In this document: positions 11,841 through 24,034 of the stretch, piece after piece | How positions within the stretch are numbered: position 1 is the stretch's first letter | Layout of the letters: each line of letters begins with the position of its first letter | Source of the DNA: Petrosia ficiformis | Lineage: Eukaryota; Porifera; Demospongiae; Haplosclerida; Petrosiidae | DNA: 64,000 nt | Direction: 5' to 3' | NCBI GenBank assembly: GCA_947044365.1 | Contig: OX345637.1 | Span: 3,954,501 to 4,018,500, forward strand | Position numbers and translations under genes: made by a program | The notes under the pieces: generated by a model | Told to the model about the DNA's origin: nothing | Seen by the model: the letters and a program-made list of their open reading frames with translations, nothing else | Databases searched by the model: none

Positions 11841-12800
11841 TGTAGTAACTTAGATTTTAAATCTATGATTTTTTTCTAATTTGAGTGCATATATTTATGC
11901 ATGATCTATTGGTTCTTATGTAGCTAGTTCTGACAAAATAATAATCAACACCTAAAGTACAAGTTAAATGACTACATGTATTACATAAGCTAAACACAGT
12001 GTTTGTGAGAACCACAAAAGGAAATATGTATATACTACATTCCTCCCTCCTAAGATTGAAAGTCACCTAAATGTGAAATGATACTGGCATATCTATCCAG
12101 TGGACGAGATATCTGCGGGTTATAGCCCTTTTGATGAAATTTTGTGTCCCAAATACTCCACCTGAAGTATCATGAATGAACATTTGTTTCTCTTCAAACG
12201 AAGACCATTGCAGCTTCTTGCTTTTTGGAATGTTTGTTGATCACATTTCCAAGCGTATAGAAAGGAGCAAGAACATGAAATAGATTATGTAGGAACAGTT
12301 GATGAGTCCCAAGAATGGCTAAAAGTTTGAGATGTCTCATGGAGCAGGGGCATTTTTGATGGCTTTAATCATCTCATCCGTGGGTTATAGCCCTTTTGGC
12401 GAAATTTTGTGTCCCAAATACTCAACCTGAAGTAGCATGAAGGAACATTTGTTTCTCTTCAAATGAAGACCATTGCAGCTTCTTCTAAACGAGATAGCAC
12501 ACATTCCTTGTTCTTCATGTGCTCATCCTCAGTCCTTCATGTGACCAGAATGTCATCTATGTAGACACAGACTTGGGATAGATGCTGGTAGCCATGTGCT
12601 TGGTCCACTTTGGAGAATGTGGTACTACCAGCCAGAGATGCAAATAAGTCATCGATACATGGAAGAGGGTAGGTGTCATTCTGAGAGATTGTCATCATGA
12701 AGAGTAACAATTAATTACATAGACGCAGGAAGCAGGATGTCACATGGTCCCCCATTTATTGGCAAAGACTGTACAGATATTAACTGGGTGCCTTCTCGTC
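11841..12800 (-). mobile_element. Ty3/Gypsy remnant with 3' LTR (left-arm copy)
   Basis: On the minus strand a purine tract (GGAGGGAGGAA) is followed by an LTR-like block beginning TGTAGTATATA and ending CTACA (12039-11841, about 199 bp). RT-derived sequence lies upstream, to about 12800. Compared with the right-arm copy, about 1 kb of integrase-side sequence is missing, and a 105-bp segment is present twice (12118-12222 and 12383-12487, around GAAATTTTGTGTCCCAAATA). No 5' LTR seen. Inactive. Confidence 0.8.
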
Positions 12801-13700
12801 TACAGATATTAACTCAATGCTCTCCCCCCCCCCCTTTCCATAATGGCCCCATCATTCCTATGCTTATGAATATTAAAAACTGAAGGTGAATCCATCCATA
12901 CGCATACAAAGGAATATACCATTTCTTTTATATAATAGTCTGATGATAACAATATTTGTATAAAAATCTAGTTTGTATCCATACAAGCTACATGTACTAT
13001 ATAACTACACTAGTCAATTAGTTAATAGTACAGCAAGTTATAACATATATATAATTTATATATAATTATAATCATATAATATATAGTCAGTTGTCTATCA
13101 GCTGCTAGTCTTTAATTTGCTTCAACAACTGTGATGGTTTACGATATAAGATTTATAGGTTGCTTTGTAACTTTTGTATTATTAAAAGATATGTGACCTC
13201 CTGGGTATTCAAAATTTTAAAAAATATTTGAGAGAAACCGATCCTACATGTTTAAAAGTATGTTAGCATCATGTCTGATAAAATGATTTGAAAATGATAT
13301 ACCATCATAATTATAATTATAAATAAAAGTAACAGAAGTAGTGAGATGCACAGGCTGACCTACGTAGTAAACACTGTCTACAAAATGCTCCTCCTGAAAC
13401 TAGCTCAGATGATGATTAGCAACAAGAATCTCTGGCCTGGGTTCATATCCCAACTGGAGCAGATTTGTTTGGACATATGTTTCTCTCTTTATTCATAAAC
13501 ATATATGACCTGTTTGTTCAGAATACTTTAATGAACAATCCATTCCTTATATATAATTTGTAGCAGCTAATACTAGTTACAACTCCAAATGTATAAGATG
13601 TCATCATAACTGACCTTTTGTATAGATGCATGGGTGTGATTGTAATTCACAATTTTTTACTATTTTTACAAACATTTACATTACAGCTCATTAAATTAAT
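12801..13700. other. AT-rich intergenic stretch
   Basis: A poly-C run near 12824 and AT-rich microsatellite-like DNA around 13020-13090. No gene seen. This is the 3' flank of the receptor gene and is mirrored at 33360-34100 in the right arm. Confidence 0.6.
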
Positions 13701-16700
13701 CTACAATTGTGACTCAGCATTCATGGAAGAATTTTCAATACTCCCAAGTGTTTTAGCAAAATCCATTTCACTGGCAGTGAGTTCAACATCTTGTCGATGA
13801 AACGCATGGCTTGATAATATTTCCTCATCATCTAATGATGGATTAATATCATGTTGTTGCATGGAGACTTGTTCACAAGGATTTTCATCTAACATCGTTC
13901 TTGGAGAGTGTTCCTCTTCAATTGCTAGAAAGCGAGATCTGATTGCACTTCTAGAAGCTCTAGGTCTGACCAAAACCATCGCATTAGTTTTGGGAGCATT
14001 TTCAGTGTCTGAAGAGTTGGTAGTTGTTAAGGTTGGATGTACAATAGTAGGTCTCGGATTTCTAGTTACTTGTTCTGACTTTCTTCTTCCTCGACGATAT
14101 AGTAGGATACTAGCAGTCAGTGTCATAATGCAGGCTAAGAGTGAAATCACAAGTACTGCTGATGCTACTCCAACATACACTAAAATGTTCTCATGATTGA
14201 CTTGAGAATTTTTCAAAGGTAGGGAAAATGGTTCAGTCGCTAATGATGTTGTATTTGTCTGTTCAGGTTGAATGACAAAAATAGTAGAACAGGCATAACT
14301 ATTAGCACCTATAGTACTTGTAGAATTGATATTACTAGTAGAAATTAATGTACTACTCGTAAAACCAGTACTACCAGTACCTATAGTAATAACAGTACCT
14401 ATAGTAGTAACAGCACCTATAGTAGTTCCAGTACCTAGAGCAGTAGACCTTGTCGAGTCCGTGGTGCCTGTGGTACTCGTACTTTCAATAATTTGTAGAT
14501 TGCTATCTTGGCTAAACTCTCCTTGCAGAGTAGCACTTAATATACTTGTCTGGATACTTACAGGTATTGTTTCATTCAGTGAAGATAAGTGGACAACTAT
14601 CTTGTATAGTGATTCCTCATTCGGAACTTTGTAATCAAAATGATAAGTTACATGAAATCTGTCAAAAATCAATTCATTTGAAATTGTTGTGTCTGTAATG
14701 TTTCCTATAGCTATAAAACAGATGTGAGGAATGCATTTTGTGATCATAACATGTATACCTGAATTTAAAACAGTTTCCAGGAATGCAGAAAAAGAGTACT
14801 CGGGAGCTAATTCACCTTCCATTTTGCTAACACTTATTGTTAGAGTGCCTGTATCATAATTCAATTGTGTCAAACTTATACCAAGTACTATATAAAAGTG
14901 GAGAAAACAGAGAATGCTATTATCACTAACAAAAGACAAAACCATCATAATTATACACATGTATGTATACAAATTGTAATATTCTTGATAAACATATGCT
15001 TCAATATATAACAACCAATAACACCAAGTATATTCAACAACTGAATAACAGGGAACAACTACATTATACAGCTAATAATTAATAATACATACACAGGAGC
15101 CCATAGTAATAGTGTGTAACAGAGATGATGAAGGTGATTGGCAAGCAATACATGATATCACAGTACGTGTTTTCAATATCAGCATCTGTCTTGGGCCAGT
15201 ACAAGTAACTTTGAACAAGCGATTTCATTTTACGAATGAGCATAATGTAATTCATTAAATTTCTTCGTCCCGGGAACCCCATAAAGTATATTAATCCTGA
15301 ATTCATCGTGTCCATGCTTGTAAGTACATAGTGGTCCATCAACTTCAGCACTTGGCCAATGAACAGAAACACAAGGAAACATTCAGTGATGCAGATGCCT
15401 TAACTCTCGATCCTGCCTAAAGTGATAACAATGTCATTTGATTGTGTTCCACTTTGTCCATCTCATTCATCATCTATCTCTACCATATTCAATAGATCAG
15501 GGCCAGACTCATTGCAATGTAATTGTAATTCTAATTCTAATAAATTATTAATGATCATTAAGTACTTAGGTACTAATAGGTGCAACTCAAATTACAAACT
15601 GAACAGCTCAGGTTCAACTTTTTTTTCTTGATAACAAAGGGAATATATCTAGGTTTCAGTCTGGTGTAATCTGAACTTTGACACCCTCAAGACAACCCAG
15701 TACATCCTTAAAAACAACTGAAAGCTTTTCTACGAATTTATTATGGTTCACTAGTCTGTGAACTTCCAAAAGTCTACTTTGATCCTGCAGAGCCAGTCCC
15801 TTTCAATAAGGTCAAGACTAATCTCAACAAGAGCAGGTACGATTTCCCCATGACGAGACAAGAATTTTTCATATGCACTTTAACTGTCCTAATTACTGGT
15901 CACCTGTATAGGCGGTCTTCAGCATAATTTCTGTTTTCTTTACACTATCATCACGAGAAATTTTGAGTAGGTAGTCTGGATGATACCTGATAGAGATTCA
16001 CCGATATCAAATTCCATATCAGGTTGTATATAATAATAATAGGTTCTGTTGATGAACATTGTATACGAATCTAGAGCTTGGTCTTGTTGTTCTTCAGAAA
16101 TATCTGTAGTACATGTACAATCTTAATTCACAAAACGAGTCTTAGTCTGCCTCCTGGAATTTCGATAATTGACTTGAGTGACATACTTTTGCTTTGCCTC
16201 CCTTTTCTTGCATTTGTGATATTTCTGGTCTTTAAAACTACAGATTGAGGACAAATGGCCACTTGCACACCTTAGCAGTGATTTTATTGTGTTTTTCGTG
16301 TTTGTGACATGAAGTTTAAAGAACTGATTCACATCTGTCTGCTGTGATTTCGCCATATGGTTTGGTTGGCTGTATGTCTACAAACAGAGAATTAAATGGA
16401 GAATCTCTTGTAATCTCGATCTACATCATTAGCAACAAAGTAGTACTTGAGACGTTCAAACAACTTTCTTTTGTGGAATAAATGGAGCTAATAAACTAAT
16501 TGTTTATCCTCATCAGCATTGTAATATCTTGGGTTGTACTTGATAAAGATATGTTTCACTAACAATCAATATTAGCAAGTGTACAACAGAATAATGGAGA
16601 ACAGTTAAATTACACAGGAAATAAGTGACACGTGCCCAGTTAAATTACACAGGAAATAAGTAACACGTGCCACAACATCACATAAACATAATTATATCTA

Positions 16701-19103
16701 TTATACATGTACAAGATATAGACTTTTGCATGACTGTAATTGTGCGGATGGATACACATACTATAAAATTATATGTTATATAAAATTTACACTAATCCTT
16801 TTGATAATGACACTATATACCATAAATCTTTTTAGCACAGTGAATTAATTAGTGGAGCGTTAAAAATATGTCACATAACTCACCATCATTATCAATAATA
16901 GTTACAACAGTCATGAAGCAAATACTGTTCGTTTCAAAATCTGTACAAACTTCAATACCGAATTGCTCGTCAGCCTCAGAAAGTTCATCATCATGAATTG
17001 TCACATTGACTGTAAATGAATCATCATCTTCAGAAACAATTATTACTTGATCAGTGACAAAATCATAATCAAGACCTGTGAATCAATGACGAAATCATAA
17101 TCATGAGCTGTGACTCAACAGGTAATCAAATAAAGTAAGAATAATATCATGAGATTATGAGTGTTGGAGACACGAAGGAGCATTCTTCAATACTTCCTGA
17201 ACTGTCTATTTGTTTTGTCTGTTCGATTTAAGTACCTGTGTAAAATAATAATTATTTTACACATGTGTATGCCAGGGGAGTGTTTTTTCTACTCATCAGC
17301 GCTTGAATGGCCTGCCTGTTAATATAGTACTGCCCACGAAACTTCCTTTTATGGACATTAAACTTACACTGTCTGTGTTGGCTTCACCACTCATAAGCTC
17401 TTGATGACATGAAATATACTTGATATTTACCATTTATTGTATGTGACATCATTTTTGTGCTGTATCTAAAGACTACATCAACATTGTGATTTCCGAGAGA
17501 TTTGACTTTGAAACTCAAATTTTTCTCTGCCTCTGTTGTTGTATACAAGTCAGATGAAAATGAAAAATCAAGTACTATAAAAGAGAAAAAAATTTACCAA
17601 CATGATGTGTATCTATCTCATGCCTAATCTCCAATTCTTTTCTATGTGGAATGAGGCTGTGTACTTACCATTTTTTGATGGTAAAGTGAGACCAGCAGGA
17701 TAGCTGTAGGCACGACCTGTAGTAGACCCATACACCATAACAAACAGACATCCAATACAATCCATATGAGCTACTGTGTGTAGTCCCTGTAACACTTCAA
17801 ATGCACATCCATATCCTATAATTCTGTTCTCATCATCATAAATTGCAGTCCATTCTGTTTCTATGGAAATATCATCATAAAGTATACTATCGGGATCAAA
17901 ATATTCACTAGAGACACTAATACTGATGTAGTGAGTTAAACCACTGGAGTTTAGTGTTGAAAAAAAGAAACTGTTTGAATATTGATCCAATGATACTACT
18001 AGTACCATTGTAGTATCACCATCAGTATTTCCTTTTGGACTAGCAGCAAACTGACCAACTAACACAGACTTATTAGCTTCCAGGTAACAGTATGTATCAG
18101 AAGAAACAAAGAACTGATGAACATTACCAGCATGTTGAATATGTACACTATTATAATCCACACAGGTATATGTCACTTGAGTGTTGTCTATAGAGGTTAA
18201 CACTTTGATATACTGTCCTTTATCATGTCCAGCAAAAGGTACTATTAAAAACCTTTTCCCCCATAGTTGAGTTGGTGGGATCTGTTGAGCCATTGGTTCT
18301 GCAGTTCCATCACTAGGTACAGATCCTGCTTCATGTCCACTAATTACTGTCAATGGTTTATCAGATACTACTCTAGTTCCTGTTACGTCATCACCTTGAT
18401 CTTTACCTATGAACAATGTCTGTCTCCTATGAAGTGTTATAGTATGATTTTCACCAGCACATATAAGTTTGCTAATACTATTTTGGTCCTGAGTATCCTG
18501 AGGAATATTTAGAGCTATGGATGGATATATAACAACTGTTGTATTATCCCTAAATCCAACAAGAAGTAATCCACTGTAATATGTACCATAGGATGAATTT
18601 GACGACAAAGCATAATACTCATATTCATTTGTAAGCATCTCTTGATACGGGAGAGCAAGATAGGAAGCTGAAGTTCGGTCACTTAGAGTTATGTAAGCAA
18701 GCACAAATAATGCATCGGTACCATTAGTACTGGTAATACAGATTCCTTTGTTTCTATCATCATATCCAGAGGTGTCTGCTGTTACTGCATTAACTACATC
18801 TTCTCCAAACAAATTCACTTCATATGGAGCATTCTTTGTAGTTGTTCGAATGACACTGCTAAGTGGATATTCTAAATGAAAAACAATTGACAAGTATGAT
18901 TGTGTTCCTATTAAGATTCTAACAGGATCATTCAAAGCCGATCTCATGAAACCAATGCAGAAATCGTTTCCATTGTTAGTTAAATGTACAGCGTCACAAA
19001 TCAACACTACAAAATGAAACTATCATGACATAGCATATTACAGCATTATAATCATCGTCTTACTTGTTATTAGAAGCCACACAGTGAAAATAAGTATTTG
19101 CAT
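13701..19103 (-). CDS. Single-pass receptor with IgGFc-binding and Calx-beta domains
   Basis: Exons on the minus strand: 19103-19064 (signal peptide MQILIFTVWLLIT), 19006-17669, 17574-17431, 17075-16884 and 14887-13701. Phases agree throughout, giving 966 codons. Exon 2 encodes an IgGFc-binding N-terminal domain (RILIG, KGICITSTNG, ALPYQEML, FRDNTTVVIYPS, TGTRVVSDKPLTVISGHEA, QQIPPTQLWGKRF). Exon 4 encodes a Calx-beta-type repeat at about residues 508-571 (DYDFVTDQVIIVSEDDDSFT, FGIEVCTD, TIIDNDG). A Ser/Thr-rich stalk follows at about 707-769, then a TM helix at about 806-835 with RRGRRK after it, and a tail of about 130 residues with no motif I recognise. Inference: a cell-surface adhesion or recognition protein. 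Intron 4 contains Gypsy debris. A 48-nt GT-AG stretch (14758-14711) inside exon 5 could be a small in-frame intron. Confidence 0.85.
15060..16400 (-). mobile_element. Gypsy-type gag/protease/integrase debris in receptor intron 4
   Basis: 16356-16123 encodes a peptide with FKDQKYHKCKKRE, resembling a gag zinc knuckle and related to the one at 40040. 15372-15079 encodes MKSLVQSYLYWPKTDADIE, the pattern of the integrase H2C2 zinc-binding region. 15560-15735 matches protease-downstream sequence also found at 30300-30668 and 40570-40625. Frames are broken and no LTR was recognised. Confidence 0.7.
16603..16672 (+). repeat. 35-bp tandem duplication in receptor intron
   Basis: AGTTAAATTACACAGGAAAT...ACACGTGCC occurs twice in succession. 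The right arm (about 30095-30135) has a single copy, so the duplication arose after the arms formed. Confidence 0.7.
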
Positions 19104-20860
19104 CTTGCTAGCCTACTTTGCTGATTCTGAAATGGTATCGAATTATAAAACGAGAAGTAGATCACCAGCAATTGGCGGTGTCAGGGGCACAAACGGTGGA
19201 CTCTTCAAAAAACAATTATATACCGAGGATAATTCTCCTCTATCTTGTGGCGAGAAAGTACAATTAACAAGAATCACACCCACTTATATCACTGCACTGG
19301 CACTTACAGTTCGTAAACCGGAAAAAAAATTTTTAAGTTTATTCCAACCACACCTACCACGGAGGCCTACTGATTGCGAGGTGTGGCCACCAAGCAACTG
19401 AATACAGAATTTCTCGAACTACTGGAGAAATCTAACAGTCACCTCAACTGCGCAAACACAGCATTAACCCAAGATTGCCAGGGAATGCTTTTGTTTCATT
19501 CATCCTCCCAACATCCTTTTGTCTCTTAGACTCTTACTAGATCAAGCCATAAACCAACTATACCACATCACACTTGCTCTACTTTCTACTTTCTTTTAAG
19601 TGCTTTAAGCTAACTTCAACAAAGGGTGAAAACTTAAATCATAGCACCGCTAGACCACATCCAACAAAGAGTGGCTGTTTTGAACAATAGAATGCCGACA
19701 TACTGCCCACCACATTGGTATACCATAGTAATCTGCAGTAATTTGGGGCATGGAAACACCAAGACCCAGTGATTGCTAGTATTCTAAGTAGGTGGTACTT
19801 TCTCTCTGGACAGGAAGTTGTAAAATTACAACCTTATAAAACTGAAAGTGATATCAAACTTCTCGCTGTATATCACACCATATATGTATATCACACCATA
19901 TATGACATAGTCAAGACTATCTATAATTACACATATATCAACATGCTATTCTAATCTCCTTTCACTTTTTTCATAGTCAAGAATACTATACTATCTATGT
20001 GCCCTAAGCTAACTTAAAAGTAACATCAAAGATTCAAAAGGGAACTTGAACCAAAGCGCTACTTGACAACACATCCAACAAAGCATGGGCGTTTTGGACA
20101 ATAGAATGCCGATATGCCACTACCGGTTTCATATTGGTATAGTCTCGCGTTGCCAACGATCGCGACCATGTTACAAGATGGGACTGTCTGGAAACTCTCA
20201 TCACATAACTGTCATCACATAACTGTGGCAAACTATCATGTGAAAAAAGTAGGTTATTAACTTATAAATAATTATCGAGTAATGGATAGAGCAGAGAGCT
20301 CTGTTATTCACTGTGATGTCTGTTGATATGTTCCTTTGCTACTGACTCTATAAGAGTCTATTTGACATTATGACTAACTGACTATTCTCTGAGTCATTGT
20401 CAACAAAGTTGGAAATGGAAACTGGGAACAAGTATATTTTGATCTTGTTTTATCAGTGTTAACTACATTTAGCTGCTTTGGCTTTATAGCCAACTTAAAA
20501 TGAAGCAGATCAAAACTAAAACCACCTATCTAATTGGTCCTAGGAAATGATAATGTTGAAGAGTTTACATTGATATCACTTTCCATTACAAATTTATAGG
20601 TTGAAGAATCACTAGTTTACTTTACAGGATTTTACAATGAAAATATGGCACCGTACGTGGTCTTTGATGTCCTTCTATTTATTATATCTCCGCTTTAGAA
20701 TATGCTATGGAGACATATCATACAGCAAAATACTTGTTAAAAATACTAGTTTATGTTTTAATTGTAAGCCATCTAATACATTTCATTATTATTTATAACA
20801 ATAACTAAAAAATGTAAACATAACACACTAATTATAGTGATAAATATTGCACAAAATTCA
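19104..20860. other. Repeat cluster upstream of the left receptor gene
   Basis: Contains a family A element (19330-19850), a partial second copy (19940-20235) and unassigned DNA to 20860. No gene seen. The receptor promoter would lie just above 19103. The cluster is mirrored at 25870-27763, so the elements inserted before the duplication. Confidence 0.6.
19330..19850 (+). repeat. Family A interspersed element
   Basis: Shares GCGAGGTGTGGCCACCAAGC, ACATCCAACAAAGAGTGG and GACAGGAAGTTGTAAAATTA with the 3430-3975 copy. Its mirror image is at 27030-27560. Confidence 0.7.
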
Positions 20861-21745
20861 TGTTATAAAATCTAAGTCACCTTTCTCAATATCCTCATAA
20901 AGATTCAGAGTCAAAATGTCTTCGTCACCATCATAATTGTACATTAAACCACTCAATGCTTCCATCCACTACACTCAAAATCACTGTTCATCTCCTTCTG
21001 CATTATTCCATTTGTGTCGTATTTGCTTGCCAACAAGGGACGTCTGATTTACAGCTGTGTGCCTGTCTAGATCCAGTGGAACTGATTCAGCTAGCAATTT
21101 GTCAAGGTTTATGATTAGTTCATCAACTGTAAGTTGTTTACAATTTTTTGAAATGAAAATTACATCTTTGTCTGGATGCTTCACACTTCCTAAAGTCTAG
21201 TTGAGCCTCACCTTTTGCTGACTTGGATTTCAACTTAGATATATAGAGCTTTTCTGACATCATATTTAGTTTGCCACAGCCTATACTGCAAAATGTCTTG
21301 TGTTAGTCTTTCCTTTTCCCTCGTCTGCTTGCAATGCACGTTGCTTTGCTTGGCCTGGTAGAGTTGTTTGAAATCTGGAGCTGCACTTTGGGCTCTCTGA
21401 AGCAGTTCTTTGATTTCAGTTTGTGTTTTTGAATTTAGCCACGCAGCAGTTTTATTGTTTGTAAAGAGGACAACAACTTCAAGAGTTAATGTTGAAGCAT
21501 TGGGCTTTTCACATAGAAGAAGTTGATCTAACTTTGCAAATGGTGCTAACTTACAACATTTGTTTTGGTTAGGTCTCACTTTTGAGCTGCAAAGAAGCTT
21601 TAGTGCTTCATCTAGCAAATGATCACATACCAACCGGAACAGTAATGATGAAAATGAAGATCTGCAGTATTTCTTGAGTGACAAGGTCTAAATCCGGAGG
21701 AGTAATTGAACTGTGCCAAATTGCATCCTCCGTAGGTGGAAATCG
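20860..21745 (-). pseudogene. Uncharacterised TE-like ORF, C-terminal part (left copy)
   Basis: Minus-strand pieces in slightly different frames encode NKCCKLAPFAKLDQLL, EKPNASTLTLEVVVLFTNNK, TAAWLN, a Lys/Glu-rich coiled stretch, LTQDILQYRLWQT and, near the end, VGKQIRHKWNNAEG followed by a Tudor-like tail. I recognise the pattern as an uncharacterised, high-copy, TE-like metazoan family, but I know no name or function for it. Frameshifts break it. The homology ends abruptly at the inner edge of the duplicated arm. Confidence 0.65.
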
Positions 21746-23168
21746 GAATAAAGGACATCTTCATCATGTAACACTTCACTGGCATTGAGTGACCATATAT
21801 CCATATGAACAATCAACATTTGCAAGTAATAGTTCATATCTAAAATAGATATATCAGGTCGCTTCAAGAACATGCCACAGAGGCCCAGTAACAACTTTAT
21901 TAACAAGTCCCAAAGCTTTGCATCCTGCAAGATACTCGGGCAATTAAATATCACTTACAACTGCTCTTAACAACTAGTTTTGATTCTGCCAAACTACTCC
22001 AAAAAAATGTCTTAACAGCATCAGAAATATAGTATAGGGCACCAGCATCGTAAAATAGTATATTAAATCAGTTACCTCTGAAGGATGCTCTAGGGTTTTT
22101 ATGGCCCATAGCTATATAGGGCCATCCCTATGATTGGTTTTCCACGGGTTCGATGTATGTTTATATATATATATATATATACAGTTATTTATATTCTTGT
22201 GTCCACTTTTGGCCCAGCTAATTATCCTATAATGAATTGTACATTGTTACAACTACAATGAGCAAAAGCATTGAACTTACAGTTCAAATATATGTGATTT
22301 AAAAGTCAAAGAAAAGTTCAAGGTTGTACTAGGGGGAGGGGTAGATGAAACTCCAATCGGTTTCTAGTCTTGCCGGCTTCTTGCTGCATACAATCTGGTT
22401 CAATTCTGTATGTTTTAGAAGCCACACCCACCCGGGGGATAATTATTGGGCCTAAATGTTTTCACTCCTTCGGTGGGTGGGTGGGTAACCCTGGCAGGGT
22501 AACTGTAGTTGCTCTCTGAGAAAGATCGGAGTTTGATAGTGCCTAGAAAGGTAGATTTTATGGTTTCACTGAAAAGCTACAGAATTCAGCTTTCTTCAGC
22601 CTCTTGTAACTATAAAAGTAAAATGAATTTGCAGAAAACGGCTTCGTAACTTTTCTCAAAATACATTGCACGCCATGTATGGTGGGCGTGGCTTTCGTGG
22701 GTTTTTTTTTTTACTTATTTGGATTGAAGAAATAGAGATTTTATATACGTTTTATCACTTCCAGGACACTATAAAGGTGATTAGAAGATATGAAGTTTGG
22801 TATTACATCCAATTTTACTCATATTATATTATATTGTATTTTGAAAGTGATTGGAGTCGCATCCGCCCACTCCCTAGTACCACCTTAATAATAGCGACCA
22901 ATTCATTGCTCTATACTGACCTCCACGTTTGATCTCACGTGATCATATTGGGTGTGGCTGAGGGTTATTGCAAGAGATAGAGTCTGTAACTTGCTAAAAC
23001 AATGACTGTGGCAAATCTCTTTTCAATACGATTTTGATAAACTTCTTTCTCTACTCTATCAAGTCTTTAAATTGACGCTTAAATTAAAAAAGTTGGGACA
23101 GAATGAATGAATGAATGAATGACAACCAAAGTGCTAAGACTCGCCCACGCGTAGGCAAGGCGAGCCAA
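21746..23168. other. Spacer, left part: repeats
   Basis: Unique to the centre of the inverted duplication. It contains a minus-strand ORF stretch continuing from the TE-like ORF (21954-21746), an (AT)n tract near 22165, a G-rich run (GGTGGGTGGGTGGG near 22476), repeat family C (22509-22890) and repeat family D inverted (22985-23170). No host gene seen. Confidence 0.6.
22509..22890 (+). repeat. Repeat family C, copy 1
   Basis: From GAAAGATCGGAGTTTGATAG through GGTGGGCGTGGCTTTC to GATTGGAGTCGCATCC. The same sequence occurs in the same orientation at 46762-47140. The short ORF inside it is not conserved. Confidence 0.8.
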
Positions 23169-23170
23169 TT
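22985..23170 (-). repeat. Repeat family D, copy 2 (inverted)
   Basis: Reverse complement of 5690-5885, including the GAATG microsatellite and CTCGCCCACGCGTAGGC. Confidence 0.7.
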
Positions 23171-23775
23171 ATTGTGCTGGACTGATTATAGCAGATGAGA
23201 CTGGCTTTTGTTCACTAACTGCTGCCAAAACATATCCAAGCAAACAGAATAATAAAGACACAAAACATGATAATATGTATAGAACATAATGCTCCCAATA
23301 CATTTTCCCTATTCCTCTTCTTCTCCAATCTATTGGTTCATAAGTAGCTGATAATACAGATATGATTTTTATCAGTTCAGCATGATTACCTATCTCTACA
23401 ACTGCTTTATCAATACCAATAATCACATCTGCTCTTTGAATATATAGTGGACAATTGATGAGCAATAATAATAGTAGTTTGACCTTCCTTTGCTTTTTCT
23501 AGAGCTTTGTGAACATATTTCTCACTCTCTGTATCTAGAGCAGAGGTAGCTTCATCAAGAAGAAGGATCTTGGGATCTTGTACTATCAAGCAATAGCTAT
23601 GCATTGTTTCTGACCTCCACTCAATTGAGCTCCTCCTTCACCAACTACTGTGTTGTATCCATCAGGGAGACTAGAGATGAAGTCATGAGCATTAACAACT
23701 TCAGCAGCCATTACAATGTCATGCATTGAAGCACTCTCTTTTCCATAACTAATATTTTCAGCAACACTTAGGCCA
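23169..23775 (-). pseudogene. ABCB/MDR-type nucleotide-binding domain fragment
   Basis: The minus strand reads [10 protein letters not shown], then [20 protein letters not shown] with GQKQCIAIA, then a frameshift/stop, then [18 protein letters not shown] and [11 protein letters not shown] short insertion comes next, then [20 protein letters not shown] and a hydrophobic segment. This is the second half of an ABC nucleotide-binding domain. The signature motif is present but the usual Arg after GQKQ is Cys, and the frame is broken twice. Unlike the 56-kb gene there is no intron at the LP|GY position. No upstream TMD exons are nearby. Treated as a dead fragment. Confidence 0.85.
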
Positions 23776-23825
23776 CAGCAATGTAAACATTAGTTTCCCA
23801 TTACAAGCTATGAATATGATTATGC

Positions 23826-23841
23826 GGGCGGGCGGGCGGGG
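23826..23841 (+). other. Perfect G-quadruplex motif in the spacer
   Basis: GGGCGGGCGGGCGGGG: four G-runs separated by single C residues. It lies in an otherwise AT-rich spacer between two large inverted arms. Confidence 0.85.
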
Positions 23842-24034
23842 TATTATTATTGCCTCATTATAATTATTTCTCTAACACTAAAAAATGGTTGAAGAAACAG
23901 TCATACATGTAAATTTAACAAAGATTAAATAACTGTAGCTTCTTTATTCGACCAAAAATAAGAGTATGAAGAGTAACAAAATGGTTGAAGAAACAGTGAT
24001 ATAAATGAACAACTTTGTCAATAAACGATGTAAG

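Larger units (their letters stand above)
6361..21745 (+). repeat. Left arm of giant inverted duplication
   Basis: The arm mirrors 24895-49857. Paired landmarks: FAR exon 2 (6391-6638 vs 49826-49578), FAR exon 10 (10192-10376 vs 37939-37755), LTR (11841-12039 vs 36246-35967), receptor exon 5 (13701-14887 vs about 33360-32170), receptor exon 2 (17669-19006 vs 29091-27861) and the TE-like ORF at the inner edge. By hand count FAR exon 10 differs at 8 of 185 positions between arms. The outer breakpoint falls inside FAR intron 1, so this arm lacks FAR exon 1. Confidence 0.93.

Noticed and set aside
13861..14634. Plus-strand ORFs overlapping the receptor exon
   Set aside because: Shadows of the minus-strand coding exon; composition and mirror copy support only the minus strand.
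20034..20231. 65-codon ORF near the left repeat cluster
   Set aside because: Repeat-derived. The mirrored copy at 26448-26705 has diverged in frame, with no domain.
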